A DNA stretch of 64,000 nt, from contig NZ_OLMK01000043.1 in NCBI RefSeq assembly GCF_900290235.1, forward strand, positions 1 to 64,000. The letters run 5' to 3'. This DNA comes from Streptomyces sp. MA5143a (lineage in GTDB: Bacteria > Actinomycetota > Actinomycetes > Streptomycetales > Streptomycetaceae). A program made the position numbers and the translations under genes. This document shows, piece by piece, positions 1 to 8,391 of this stretch; the first letter of the stretch is position 1, and every line of letters begins with the position of its first letter. Under the pieces are notes generated by a model. It did no database searches, was not told the DNA's origin, and worked only from the letters and a program-made list of their open reading frames with translations.

Positions 1-59
1 AGGGCCGGAACTTCGGCGATCACGACCAGTCGTTCGGCCAGGACGGAGGCCAGACGTGA
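1..59 (+). CDS. C-terminal end of upstream iron-sulfur-type subunit gene (partial)
   Basis: A reading frame open from the window edge ends with TGA at 57-59. It encodes a polar Gly/Gln/Asp-rich tail reading ..NFGDHDQSFGQDGGQT. Its stop overlaps the GTG start of the next gene by 4 bp (GTGA), which indicates translational coupling. In actinobacterial xanthine-dehydrogenase-like operons the gene before the molybdenum subunit usually encodes the 2Fe-2S or FAD subunit, so this is probably the low-complexity tail of that subunit. Only 18 residues are visible, so the identity is inferred from position. Confidence 0.5.
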   Translation, partial: GRNFGDHDQSFGQDGGQT

Positions 60-2389
60 GCAACGACGCAGCCACCGCGACGCCCGCGATCACCGGCACC
101 GCCGGCACCGCCGGGGACGCCGCGCCCGCACCGGAGGCACCGCCGCACGGGCTCGGCGTGTCCCTGCCGTCCGCCGACGCCCGCGCCAAGTCCGAGGGCA
201 CCTTCCCGTACGCGGCCGACCTGTGGGCCGAGGGCCTGCTGTGGGCGGCCGTCCTGCGCTCACCGCACCCGCACGCGCGCATCGTGTCCATCGACACGTC
301 CCACGCGCGCGAGATGCCCGGCGTCCGGGCCGTCGTCACCCACGAGGACGTGCCGGGCACCCCGCTGCACGGCCGCGGCAAGATCGACCGGCCGGTCTTC
401 GCCTCCGAGGTCGTGCGCCACCACGGCGAGCCCATCGCGGCCGTCGCCGCCGACCACCCGGACACCGCGCGGATGGCCGCCGCCGCCGTCATCGTCGAGT
501 ACGAGGTGCTCGACCCGGTGATCGACCCCGAGCAGGCCTTCGAGGCCGAACCCCTGCACCCCGACGGGAACCTGATCCGTCACATCCCGCTGCGCCACGG
601 CGACCCCGACGCCGCCGGCGAGATCGTCGTCGAGGGGCAGTACCGCATCGGCCGCCAGGACCCGGCCCCCATCGGCGCCGAGGCCGGCCTCGCCGTGCCC
701 CGCCCCGACGGCGGTGTCGAGCTGTACCTCGGCTCCACCGACCCGCACACCGACCGCGACACCGCCGCCGCCGTGTACGGCCTGGCCCCCGACCGCGTGA
801 AGATCGTCGTCACCGGGGTACCCGGCGCCACCGCCGACCGCGAGGACCAGGGCTTCCAGCTCCCCCTCGGGCTGCTGGCGCTGAAGACCGGCTGCCCGGT
901 CAAACTGACCGCCACGCGCGAGGAGTCCTTCCTCGGCCACGCGCACCGGCACCCGACGCTCCTGCGCTACCGCCACCACGCGGACGCCGAGGGCAGACTC
1001 GTCAAGGTCGAGGCCCAGATCCTGCTGGACGCGGGCGCGTACGCCGACACCTCGTCCGAGGCCCTGGCGGCGGCCGTGTCGTTCGCCTGCGGCCCGTACA
1101 TCGTCCCCAACGCCTTCATCGAGGGCTGGGTGGTCCGCACCAACAACCCGCCCTCCGGCCATGTCCGCGGCGAGGGCGCCATGCAGGTGTGCGCAGCGTA
1201 CGAGGCGCAGATGGACAAGCTCGCCAAGAGACTGGGCCTCGACCCGGCCGAGCTGCGCATGCGCAACGTGATGTCCACGGGAGACGTGCTGCCGACCGGG
1301 CAGTCCGTCACCTGCCCGGCCCCGGTCGCCGAACTCCTCGAAGCGGTCCGGGAGTTCCCGCTCCCTGCGCTGCCGAAGGACACCCCCGAGGAGGAGTGGC
1401 TGCTGCCGGGCGGCCCCGAGGGCGCGGGCGAGCCGGGGGCGGTCCGGCGCGGCGTCGGCTACGGCCTCGGCATGGTCCACATGCTCGGCGCGGAGGGCGC
1501 CGACGAGGTCTCCACGGCCACCGTGAAGGTCCACGACGGCATCGCCACCGTGCTGTGCGCGGCCGTCGACACCGGCCAGGGCTTCTCCACCCTCGCCCGG
1601 CAGATCGTCCAGGAGACCCTCGGCATCGACGAGGTCCACATCGCCCAGGTCGACACCGACCAGCCCCCCGCGGGCGCCGGCTGCCGCGGCCGCCACACCT
1701 GGGTGTCGGGCGGAGCGGTGGAACGCGCGGCGAAGATGGTCCGCACCCAGCTGCTCCAGCCCCTGGCCCACAAGTTCGGCATGTCCACGGAGCTGCTCCA
1801 GATCACCGACGGCAAGATCACGTCATACGACGGTGTCCTGTCGACGACGGTCGCGGAGGCGCTCGACGGCAAGGAGCTGTGGGCCACCGCGCAGTGCCGC
1901 CCGCACCCCACCGAGCCGCTGGACGGCGCGGGCCAGGGCGACGCGTTCGTGGGCATGGCCTTCTGCGCGATCCGCGCGGTCGTGGACGTCGACATCGAAC
2001 TCGGCTCCGTACGGGTCGTGGAGCTGGCGGTCGCCCAGGACGTGGGCCGGATCCTCAACCCCGCGCAGCTCGACGCCCGGATCGAGGCGGGTGTCACCCA
2101 GGGTGTCGGCATCGCGCTGACGGAGAATTTGCGCACCCCGCGCGGTCTGATCCGCCACCCCGACCTGACCGGCTACTCCCTGCCGACCGCGCTCGACGCC
2201 CCCGACATCCAGATCGTCAAGCTGGTGGAGGAGCGGGACGTGGTGGCCCCCTTCGGCGCGAAGGCGGCCAGCGCGGTGCCGGTGGTCACCTCACCGGCGG
2301 CCATCGCCTCCGCGGTCCGGGCCGCGACGGGCCGTCCCGTGAACCGCCTCCCGATCCGGCCGCAGGCGGCGGTGGTGACGGGGTCCTGA
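56..2389 (+). CDS. xanthine dehydrogenase-like molybdenum-binding subunit
   Basis: The 777-residue protein has the layout of the molybdopterin-binding large subunit of the xanthine dehydrogenase/aldehyde oxidase family. After a short Ala/Pro-rich start comes the a/b hammerhead domain (about residues 30-150), then the Moco-binding halves with recognisable segments such as PSGHVRGEGAMQ and DVGRILNPAQLDARIEAG. Such subunits hydroxylate purines or aldehydes together with FAD and 2Fe-2S partners, and the partner gene appears to lie just upstream with a 4-bp overlap. The family normally has a catalytic Glu in a G-x-GEPP motif near the C-terminus. Here the aligned stretch reads FGAKAASAVP and the Glu position is Ala740. 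The protein may therefore be inactive as a hydroxylase or do something else. The GTG start is fixed by the overlap. Confidence 0.85.
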   Translation: MSNDAATATPAITGTAGTAGDAAPAPEAPPHGLGVSLPSADARAKSEGTFPYAADLWAEGLLWAAVLRSPHPHARIVSIDTSHAREMPGVRAVVTHEDVPGTPLHGRGKIDRPVFASEVVRHHGEPIAAVAADHPDTARMAAAAVIVEYEVLDPVIDPEQAFEAEPLHPDGNLIRHIPLRHGDPDAAGEIVVEGQYRIGRQDPAPIGAEAGLAVPRPDGGVELYLGSTDPHTDRDTAAAVYGLAPDRVKIVVTGVPGATADREDQGFQLPLGLLALKTGCPVKLTATREESFLGHAHRHPTLLRYRHHADAEGRLVKVEAQILLDAGAYADTSSEALAAAVSFACGPYIVPNAFIEGWVVRTNNPPSGHVRGEGAMQVCAAYEAQMDKLAKRLGLDPAELRMRNVMSTGDVLPTGQSVTCPAPVAELLEAVREFPLPALPKDTPEEEWLLPGGPEGAGEPGAVRRGVGYGLGMVHMLGAEGADEVSTATVKVHDGIATVLCAAVDTGQGFSTLARQIVQETLGIDEVHIAQVDTDQPPAGAGCRGRHTWVSGGAVERAAKMVRTQLLQPLAHKFGMSTELLQITDGKITSYDGVLSTTVAEALDGKELWATAQCRPHPTEPLDGAGQGDAFVGMAFCAIRAVVDVDIELGSVRVVELAVAQDVGRILNPAQLDARIEAGVTQGVGIALTENLRTPRGLIRHPDLTGYSLPTALDAPDIQIVKLVEERDVVAPFGAKAASAVPVVTSPAAIASAVRAATGRPVNRLPIRPQAAVVTGS

Positions 2390-2648
2390 CGGGTCCTGAG
2401 GGGTGCGTGGCCGGTCGGCGCGGACGAGATGCCGGCCGGTTGTGACAGGTGGCCTGCCGGTCCTGCCCCTTCCCGAGCGGCACCCGGCGAGAGCTCGTTG
2501 GCCGGTGTTCGCGTGTGCGGCGGGCGTTGTCAGTGGGGCGGCGTAAGGTTCTGGGAGTGGGACGACAACGGCCGCTGGGCGGCGCGGTGTTGTCCCCTGC
2601 CGGGGGGTAGCGCGCCGCGCACCATGTGCTGGGGGAGCCGAGAGCACG

Positions 2649-3212
2649 ATGACGATGGGGACCATGGGCCTGACGGACCTGAACGACCTGACGGACCTGA
2701 CCGTGACCGCCGGACCGGCGACACTGTCGGGACTGGCACTGGACCTGCCCGCCCTGCTGCTGGACGAGGAGTTCGGCCAGAGCAGGGTGTGGCGCTTCGA
2801 GGACTTCGACTTCCCGGCGACGCTCACGCACGAGCCGACCCGCCGCTTCCTGCGCGACATGGGTCTGCCCGAGGAGCACGCGCTCTTCCAGCTCGACACG
2901 GACATCCCGCTGCCGACCCTCGCCGAGTACTACGCGCACGAACGCCCCGGGTTCCCCGCCGAGCGACTTCCCGCCGAGGCGACCCGACTGATCAGACTCG
3001 GCCACTTCGTCGAGGGCAACAGCGTCGTCCTCGACGGCACGACGGGCGCCGCCCTCAACTGGAGCGAGCCCGAGTCCACGCTCTGCCCCCTCAACGCCGA
3101 CATCTCCACCTTCGCCTTCACCCTCTGGCTCCTCCAGCGGGAGAAGCGTGAGAAGACGGCGACGGGCTGCTGGGTGGAAACCCTCCGCAACGAGGCCTGC
3201 GCGGACGGCTGA
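2649..3212 (+). CDS. SUKH-4 family immunity-type protein
   Basis: This 187-residue soluble protein has the SUKH (SMI1/KNR4-like) fold signature of the SUKH-4 group: a TRRFLRDMGLPEEH segment, then IRLGHFVEGNSVVLD and an L-N-A-D-I-S-T-F segment near the end. In Streptomyces such proteins are mostly orphan immunity-like or toxin-system-associated proteins. No polymorphic toxin gene is adjacent, so a specific partner cannot be named. Several in-frame ATGs exist; the first (2649) is preceded by a purine-rich GGGGGAG about 12 nt upstream and is kept. A strong hairpin follows the stop. Confidence 0.7.
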   Translation: MTMGTMGLTDLNDLTDLTVTAGPATLSGLALDLPALLLDEEFGQSRVWRFEDFDFPATLTHEPTRRFLRDMGLPEEHALFQLDTDIPLPTLAEYYAHERPGFPAERLPAEATRLIRLGHFVEGNSVVLDGTTGAALNWSEPESTLCPLNADISTFAFTLWLLQREKREKTATGCWVETLRNEACADG

Positions 3213-3250
3213 ACGCTCCACTGCCCCGCCCTGCCGGGGGGAACACGACA

Positions 3251-3280
3251 ACGGCCGACCGCTTCTCAGCGGTCGGCCGT
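3251..3280. terminator. bidirectional hairpin between SUKH-4 gene and tRNA-Cys
   Basis: A perfect 12-bp stem (3251-3262 with 3269-3280) has a 6-nt loop. It lies 38 nt after the stop of the plus-strand gene and 11 nt beyond the 3' end of the minus-strand tRNA, so it can terminate both. There is no U-tract, as is usual in Streptomyces. Confidence 0.8.
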
Positions 3281-3291
3281 CCCTCCTGCGG

Positions 3292-3363
3292 AGGCCGTGG
3301 CGGGATTCGAACCCACGTAACTCGCTTTGCAGGCGAGCCCCTGAACCACTCGGGCACACGGCC
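3292..3363 (-). tRNA. tRNA-Cys (GCA)
   Basis: Read on the minus strand, the sequence folds as a full cloverleaf. It has a 7-bp acceptor stem GGCCGTG/CACGGCC, an anticodon arm CTCGC-CTGCAAA-GCGAG with anticodon GCA, and a T-arm GTGGG-TTCGAAT-CCCGC. The discriminator base is U73, the hallmark of tRNA-Cys. CCA is not encoded. No integrase or direct repeat is seen at its 3' end. Confidence 0.95.
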
Positions 3364-3588
3364 GGGTTGGGGCAATCATGGCGCTTCGGGTGATTGCTCC
3401 GTACTCGATGTGTAGACCGTAGGCGGGGGGAGGGGCGGGGCTCAAGGGATGGGTGGGGGCTGCAACGGGACTGCCATACGCCGTTCATGAAAGGGCGTGG
3501 CGTGTGGGGGTGCCCGGGGCTCGTGGGGGAGTAGGGGCTGGGACGTACGACCAAGGTCGCACGGGGGCGGGACTCCGGACAGGGGTCA

Positions 3589-5289
3589 ATGTCGGGCATG
3601 CCCCTTACGCTGGCGGGCATGGGTGCTCTGAGGCCGCGTGGCACGGGCGTTGCGCGGGACGCTGATCCGGTTGTTGTCGGCGAGTGTACGGAGGGGGTGC
3701 TGGGGCGCTCCTACCGGGCGCTCAGCGTCGGCATCGTCTCCGTCGTGCTGCTGATCGCCTTCGAGGCGATGGCGGTCGGGACGGCCATGCCGGTCGCCGC
3801 ACGGGAGTTGGACGGGGTCTCGGCGTACGGCTTCGTGTTCTCGGCGTACTTCACCACCAGCCTGTTCGGCATGGTGCTGTCCGGGCAGTGGTCGGACCTG
3901 CGGGGGCCGCTCGGGCCGCTGACCACGGGCATCGCCGCGTTCGCCGCCGGACTGCTCCTTTGCGGCACCGCCGGCGCGATGTGGCTGTTCATCCTCGGCC
4001 GGGCCGTCCAGGGACTCGGCGGCGGCCTGGTCATCGTCGCACTGTACGTGGTGGTCGGGCGGGCCTACCCGGAGCGGCTGCGGCCGTCCATCATGGCGGG
4101 GTTCGCCGCGAGCTGGGTCATCCCCTCCGTCGTCGGCCCCCTCGCCGCGGGCGCCGTCACCGAACAACTGGGCTGGCGCTGGGTCTTCGTGGGCATCCCG
4201 GTCCTGGTCGTGCTGCCGCTGGCGCTGGCCCTGCCCCAGATACGGCGCCGGGCGTCGGGACCGGTCGGAGGCGGCCCGGGGTCCGGCCCCGACACCCGGG
4301 CCGACGTCCCCTCTGCGGCGCCCCCCTCCGCGTCGTCGCCGTCCACAGCGTCCCTCTCCGCGTCGTCGCCCTCCACGGCGTCCCCTTCCGCGGACGGCGC
4401 CCCTTCCGGGGCCCACCCCGCCGCGTCGCCCCCCTCTCCTGCTTCTGCCTCAGCGCCGGCTCCTGTCCCTTCGTCGGCTGCCCCTTCCCCCTCTCCGTCC
4501 CCCTCCTTCGACCGCCGCCGTATCCGGCTCGCCCTCGGTATCTCGGTGGGGGCCGGGCTCCTGCAGTACGCGGCCCAGGATCTGCGGTGGCTGTCGGTCG
4601 TGCCGGCGGCCGTCGGGGTGGCGCTGCTGGTGCCGGCCGTGCTGGGGCTGTTGCCGAGGGGGGCGTACCGGGCGGTGCGGGGGCTGCCCTCCGTGGTGCT
4701 GCTGCGCGGGGTGGCGGCGGGGTCGTTCATCTCGGCCGAGTCGTTCGTGCCGCTGATGCTGGTCACCCAGCGGGGACTGTCACCGACGCTCGCCGGGTTC
4801 TCGCTCGCGGCGGGCGGCGGGGCCTGGGCGCTGGGGTCGTGGGTGCAGGCGCGGGCGCGTGTGGAGCCGTACCGGGAGCGGTTGATGACGACCGGCATGG
4901 TGGTGGTCGCGGCGGCGATCGTCACCGTGCCGAGCGTGCTGATCGAGACGGTGCCGGTGTGGACCGTGGCCGTCGCGTGGGCCTTCGGGTGCTTCGGGAT
5001 GGGCCTCGTCATCTCCTCCACCAGCGTCCTACTGCTCAAGCTCTCCGCCCCGGAGGAGGCAGGCACCAACTCCGCCGCGCTCCAGATCTCCGACGGCCTC
5101 TCCAACGCGCTGCTGCTCGCGGCGGGCGGCGCCGCCTTCGCCGCGCTCGGCGGCGGCGCGGCCGGCCACACGGCCACCACGGCCTCCGGCAGCGGCTCCC
5201 ACCCGGCCGCGTTCGTCGCCGTGTTCCTGCCGATGGCGGCGGTGGCGCTCCTGGGGGCCTGGGTGACGACACGGCTACGGGAGCGGTGA
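3589..5289 (+). CDS. MFS transporter with long disordered central linker
   Basis: The 566-residue membrane protein has the major facilitator layout of an exporter-type permease. The first transmembrane half spans about residues 45-215 and includes the loop motif GQWSDLRGPLGP and the segment LGRAVQGLGGGLV. A second hydrophobic half runs from about 308 to the end. Between the halves lies an unusually long cytoplasmic insert of about 85 residues made almost only of Ala, Ser and Pro, with near-repeats of SPSTASLSASS type. The substrate is not evident; drug efflux is the common role of this subfamily. The start could also be the ATG at 3619. The gene is monocistronic; the next gene starts 132 bp later. 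Confidence 0.85.
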   Translation: MSGMPLTLAGMGALRPRGTGVARDADPVVVGECTEGVLGRSYRALSVGIVSVVLLIAFEAMAVGTAMPVAARELDGVSAYGFVFSAYFTTSLFGMVLSGQWSDLRGPLGPLTTGIAAFAAGLLLCGTAGAMWLFILGRAVQGLGGGLVIVALYVVVGRAYPERLRPSIMAGFAASWVIPSVVGPLAAGAVTEQLGWRWVFVGIPVLVVLPLALALPQIRRRASGPVGGGPGSGPDTRADVPSAAPPSASSPSTASLSASSPSTASPSADGAPSGAHPAASPPSPASASAPAPVPSSAAPSPSPSPSFDRRRIRLALGISVGAGLLQYAAQDLRWLSVVPAAVGVALLVPAVLGLLPRGAYRAVRGLPSVVLLRGVAAGSFISAESFVPLMLVTQRGLSPTLAGFSLAAGGGAWALGSWVQARARVEPYRERLMTTGMVVVAAAIVTVPSVLIETVPVWTVAVAWAFGCFGMGLVISSTSVLLLKLSAPEEAGTNSAALQISDGLSNALLLAAGGAAFAALGGGAAGHTATTASGSGSHPAAFVAVFLPMAAVALLGAWVTTRLRER

Positions 5290-5421
5290 GGGGCGGAGCT
5301 TCGGCTCGGACGCGCGTGCGGGCGGCGGCGGTCTCCCCCATCGTTCCGTACGCGTCGTCCAGCGGGCCCAGCCCGCGTAAACCGGTGGGGCCACCGCCCG
5401 CTTCCCCTCTAACCTCGCCCC

Positions 5422-5622
5422 ATGACCGAGATCACCCACCGCCTCGACCCCGCACTCCATCGGGCCCTCGCCGACCTCGCCGACGCGCAGGGGCGGGGGC
5501 CGGACGAGGTCGTGGGGGAGGCACTGGAGGCGTACGTGCGGGCGCAGGGGGCGCTCGTGCGGGAGCAGGCCGAGCGGCTCGCCTCGGCGCACGCCGAGCT
5601 GTTGCGGAGGTTGGGGGAGTGA
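5422..5622 (+). CDS. ribbon-helix-helix antitoxin
   Basis: This 66-residue protein begins MTEITHRLDPALHRALADLA, a CopG/Arc-like ribbon-helix-helix DNA-binding domain, and continues as a charged amphipathic helix suited to wrapping a toxin. It directly precedes a Doc-family toxin gene with a 4-bp GTGA overlap, the usual antitoxin-first order. It probably neutralises the toxin and represses the shared promoter. A TAACCT box at 5410-5415 lies 6 nt before the ATG and there is no Shine-Dalgarno sequence, so the mRNA is probably leaderless. Confidence 0.8.
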   Translation: MTEITHRLDPALHRALADLADAQGRGPDEVVGEALEAYVRAQGALVREQAERLASAHAELLRRLGE

Positions 5623-5993
5623 GCCGTCATCTGACCGTCGCCGAGGTCACCGCCCTCGCCGAGGCCGCCTTCGGCGGGCGGGCGCCCGAGCAGCGGGAGC
5701 CCGGACTGCTGGAGTCGGCCGTGCACCGGCCGCGCGCCCGTATGTTCGGCACCGCCGCCTACCCGGACCTCCACGACCAGGCGGCCGCACTGCTGCACGC
5801 CCTCGCCACGAACCACCCGCTCGTCGACGGCAACAAGCGCACGGCCTGGCTCGCGGCGGCCACGTTCCTCGCCGTCAACGGGGTCGACCTCGCGGACGTG
5901 GACCAGGACCGGGCGTACGACCTGGTCATCGATGTCGCCTCCGGGGACGAGGGCGACGTCGCGGTGATCGCGGGGCGGCTGAGGTCGTTGTGA
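5619..5993 (+). CDS. Doc-family Fic-domain toxin
   Basis: The 124-residue protein carries the Doc variant of the Fic motif, HPLVDGNKRTA, with His66 and the DGNKR loop at 70-74. It also has the upstream family segments EPGLLESAVHRP and YPDLHDQAAALLHALATNH. Doc proteins phosphorylate EF-Tu and arrest translation; this is family knowledge. The GTG start at 5619 overlaps the antitoxin stop by 4 bp and sets the length. The same frame is open far upstream, but that extension has no Fic-like content and runs through the MFS gene. Together with 5422-5622 it forms a complete type II toxin-antitoxin module. Confidence 0.88.
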   Translation: MSRHLTVAEVTALAEAAFGGRAPEQREPGLLESAVHRPRARMFGTAAYPDLHDQAAALLHALATNHPLVDGNKRTAWLAAATFLAVNGVDLADVDQDRAYDLVIDVASGDEGDVAVIAGRLRSL

Positions 5994-6033
5994 GGTGGAT
6001 CCCATCGCCGGGGGGACGGGTGTCGTACGCGCG

Positions 6034-6060
6034 TTGACCCGGTCGCGCCGCCGGTAGGGT
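6034..6060 (+). promoter_or_regulatory. possible vegetative promoter of the helicase gene
   Basis: TTGACC (6034-6039) and TAGGGT (6055-6060) are separated by 15 bp, slightly short of the optimum, about 100 bp upstream of the helicase start. Confidence 0.35.
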
Positions 6061-6162
6061 GGCCCGGTTGTCATACGTAGCCGAGCCGGCCGAGCCGCTG
6101 TGGCAGGGCCGCTCGCCGCTACCCCACCGAGCCGCCCGACCACAGATCACAGACCGGAGACC

Positions 6163-8010
6163 GTGACTACCTCCCGCCCGTCGCCCACCGCCACCCTCAA
6201 CGGAGGGCCCTCCGGGCCCGCGCCCATGACCGCTTCCTCGAACCACCACCTCTCACCCGCCTTCCCCGGCCGCGCCCCCTGGGGTACCGCCAGCAAGCTG
6301 CGTGCCTGGCAGCAAGGGGCGATGGAGAAGTACATCCAGGAGCAGCCGCGGGACTTCCTCGCGGTCGCGACGCCCGGCGCCGGTAAGACCACCTTCGCGC
6401 TGACGCTCGCGTCCTGGCTGCTGCACCACCACGTCGTGCAGCAGGTGACCGTCGTGGCGCCGACCGAGCACCTGAAGAAGCAGTGGGCGGAGGCGGCGGC
6501 GAGGATAGGGATCAAGCTGGACCCCGAGTACAGCGCGGGGCCGCTCGGCCGCGAGTACGACGGGGTCGCCGTCACCTACGCCGGTGTCGGCGTGCGCCCC
6601 ATGCTGCACCGCAACCGCAGCGAACAGCGCAAGACCCTCGTCATCCTCGACGAGATCCACCACGCCGGCGACAGCAAGTCCTGGGGCGAGGCCTGCCTGG
6701 AGGCGTTCGAACCGGCCACCCGGCGACTCGCCCTCACCGGTACGCCCTTCCGGTCCGACACCAACCCCATCCCGTTCGTGACGTACGAGGAGGGGCAGGA
6801 CGGCATCCGGCGGTCCTCCGCCGACTACACCTACGGCTACGGCAACGCGCTCGCCGACAACGTCGTGCGGCCCGTCATCTTCCTCTCCTACAGCGGCAAC
6901 ATGCGCTGGCGTACCAAGGCCGGGGACGAGATCGCCGCGCGGCTCGGCGAGCCCATGACCAAGGACGCCATCAGCCAGGCCTGGCGTACCGCGCTCGATC
7001 CGCGCGGCGAGTGGATGCCGAGCGTGCTGCGCGCCGCCGACCAGCGGCTCACCGAGGTCAGGAAGGCCATCCCGGACGCGGGCGCCCTCGTCATCGCCTC
7101 CGACCAGGAGTCGGCGCGCGCCTACGCCAAGCTCATCCGGGAGATCACCGGCCACGGGGCGACCCTCGTCCTGTCCGACGACTCCGGCGCCTCCGACCGC
7201 ATCGACGAGTTCAGCCACAACACCGACCGGTGGATGGTCGCGGTGCGGATGGTGTCCGAGGGCGTCGACGTGCCGCGGCTCGCGGTGGGGGTGTACGCCA
7301 CCACCATCTCCACCCCTCTCTTCTTCGCGCAGGCCGTCGGGCGTTTCGTGCGGTCCCGGCGGCGCGGCGAGACCGCGTCCGTGTTCCTGCCCACGGTGCC
7401 CGACCTCCTCGGCTTCGCCAATGAGATGGAGCGCGAACGCGACCACGTCCTCGACAAGCCCAAGAAGGGCGGCGAGGAGGACCCGTACGCCGAGGAGGAG
7501 AAGCTCCTCGCGGAGGCGGAGCGGCAGCAGGACGAGGACACCGGCGAGCAGGACATGCTGCCGTTCGAGGCGCTGGAGTCCGACGCGGTCTTCGACCGGG
7601 TCATGTACAACGGCGCCGAGTTCGGTATGCAGGCCCACCCGGGAAGCGAGGAGGAGCAGGACTACCTAGGGATCCCGGGGCTCCTCGAACCCGACCAGGT
7701 GCAGCTGCTGCTCCAGAAGCGGCAGGCCCGGCAGATCGCGCACAGCCGCCGCAAACCGGACGCGGAGGCCGACCTCGTCGAGCTCCCCGCCGACCGCCGG
7801 CCCGTCGTCACCCACAAGGAACTCCTCGAACTGCGCAAGCAGCTCAACAGCATGGTCGGCGCCTACTCCCACCAGAGCGGCAAACCGCACGGCGTCATCC
7901 ACACCGAGGTACGGCGGGTGTGCGGCGGACCGCCGAGCGCCGAGGCCACCGCGGGCCAACTGCGGCAGCGCATCGCCAAGGTGCAGGAGTGGGCCACCCG
8001 CATGAAGTGA
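6163..8010 (+). CDS. DEAD/DEAH-box (SF2) helicase
   Basis: The product is about 615 residues from the GTG at 6163. It has Walker A ATPGAGKTT (about 70-77), motif II DEIHH (163-167), motif III LTGTPFRSDT and C-terminal helicase motifs MVSEGVDVPRLAVGV and FFAQAVGRFVRSRRRGE. These define a type III restriction/RAD25-like SF2 ATPase. An acidic Glu-rich segment (about 430-470) precedes the C-terminal domain. No methyltransferase or nuclease gene is adjacent, so it is an orphan helicase, widely conserved in Streptomyces from memory. The start is ambiguous: an upstream ATG (6100) and a later ATG (6226) are in frame. 6163 is chosen for the preceding CCGGAGA and for recalled homologues starting TTSRPSPT. 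Role on DNA or RNA is unknown. Confidence 0.85.
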   Translation: MTTSRPSPTATLNGGPSGPAPMTASSNHHLSPAFPGRAPWGTASKLRAWQQGAMEKYIQEQPRDFLAVATPGAGKTTFALTLASWLLHHHVVQQVTVVAPTEHLKKQWAEAAARIGIKLDPEYSAGPLGREYDGVAVTYAGVGVRPMLHRNRSEQRKTLVILDEIHHAGDSKSWGEACLEAFEPATRRLALTGTPFRSDTNPIPFVTYEEGQDGIRRSSADYTYGYGNALADNVVRPVIFLSYSGNMRWRTKAGDEIAARLGEPMTKDAISQAWRTALDPRGEWMPSVLRAADQRLTEVRKAIPDAGALVIASDQESARAYAKLIREITGHGATLVLSDDSGASDRIDEFSHNTDRWMVAVRMVSEGVDVPRLAVGVYATTISTPLFFAQAVGRFVRSRRRGETASVFLPTVPDLLGFANEMERERDHVLDKPKKGGEEDPYAEEEKLLAEAERQQDEDTGEQDMLPFEALESDAVFDRVMYNGAEFGMQAHPGSEEEQDYLGIPGLLEPDQVQLLLQKRQARQIAHSRRKPDAEADLVELPADRRPVVTHKELLELRKQLNSMVGAYSHQSGKPHGVIHTEVRRVCGGPPSAEATAGQLRQRIAKVQEWATRMK

Positions 8011-8060
8011 CAGCGACGCCTGGCGGGGCGTCGGTCGCGCGGGCGGATGACGGCTGATCG

Positions 8061-8090
8061 CACGGCGCGTGGGGAGGCCCGCGCGCCGTG
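8061..8090. terminator. hairpin downstream of helicase gene
   Basis: A 9-bp GC-only stem (CACGGCGCG, 8061-8069, with 8082-8090) begins 50 nt after the helicase stop; probable terminator. Confidence 0.6.
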
Positions 8091-8391
8091 CGGCGCGCTG
8101 TGTGTGCCCTGTGAGCCGCGCCTCTACATTTCGCGACAAACCCAAGTAGTCCGTACCGCTCCTTGACCGGATTCTGGACGGAGTCTTCCGCTCAGCGAAC
8201 CGGCTCGTCTACTGTCCCGCTACGCAAACGCCCCGTGGCAGCGCCGCCGCGGAGCGCAGCCGTGAAGCGACTCCGCCCGGAAGCCAACCGGGTCCAGCCG
8301 ATCGGCGGCCTCTGTAGCGCGTCGTCGACGGGACCGGTGACGCATCCCTCGCGAAGGGGGCCGCCGCCCTCACCACGAAGGAGTGGGCGTC
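8091..8391. other. intergenic stretch before the IclR-type gene
   Basis: No coding potential or RNA gene is convincing here. The stretch holds a TTGACC at 8163-8168 without a well-spaced -10 box, and a strong Shine-Dalgarno (GAAGGAG, 8377-8383) that sets the start of the following gene. Confidence 0.4.

Noticed and set aside
223..2445. A 740-codon open frame with Arg/Pro/Gly-rich product overlapping the Mo-subunit gene
   Set aside because: Composition is typical of a shifted frame in GC-rich DNA and the overlapping frame has clear homology.
3292..3363. tRNA-Cys as a prophage or ICE attachment site
   Set aside because: No integrase, no direct repeat of the tRNA 3' end and no mobile genes follow.
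3684..5618. Long upstream extension of the Doc toxin frame
   Set aside because: It overlaps the MFS gene in another frame; only the part from 5619 has Fic motifs and a coupled start.
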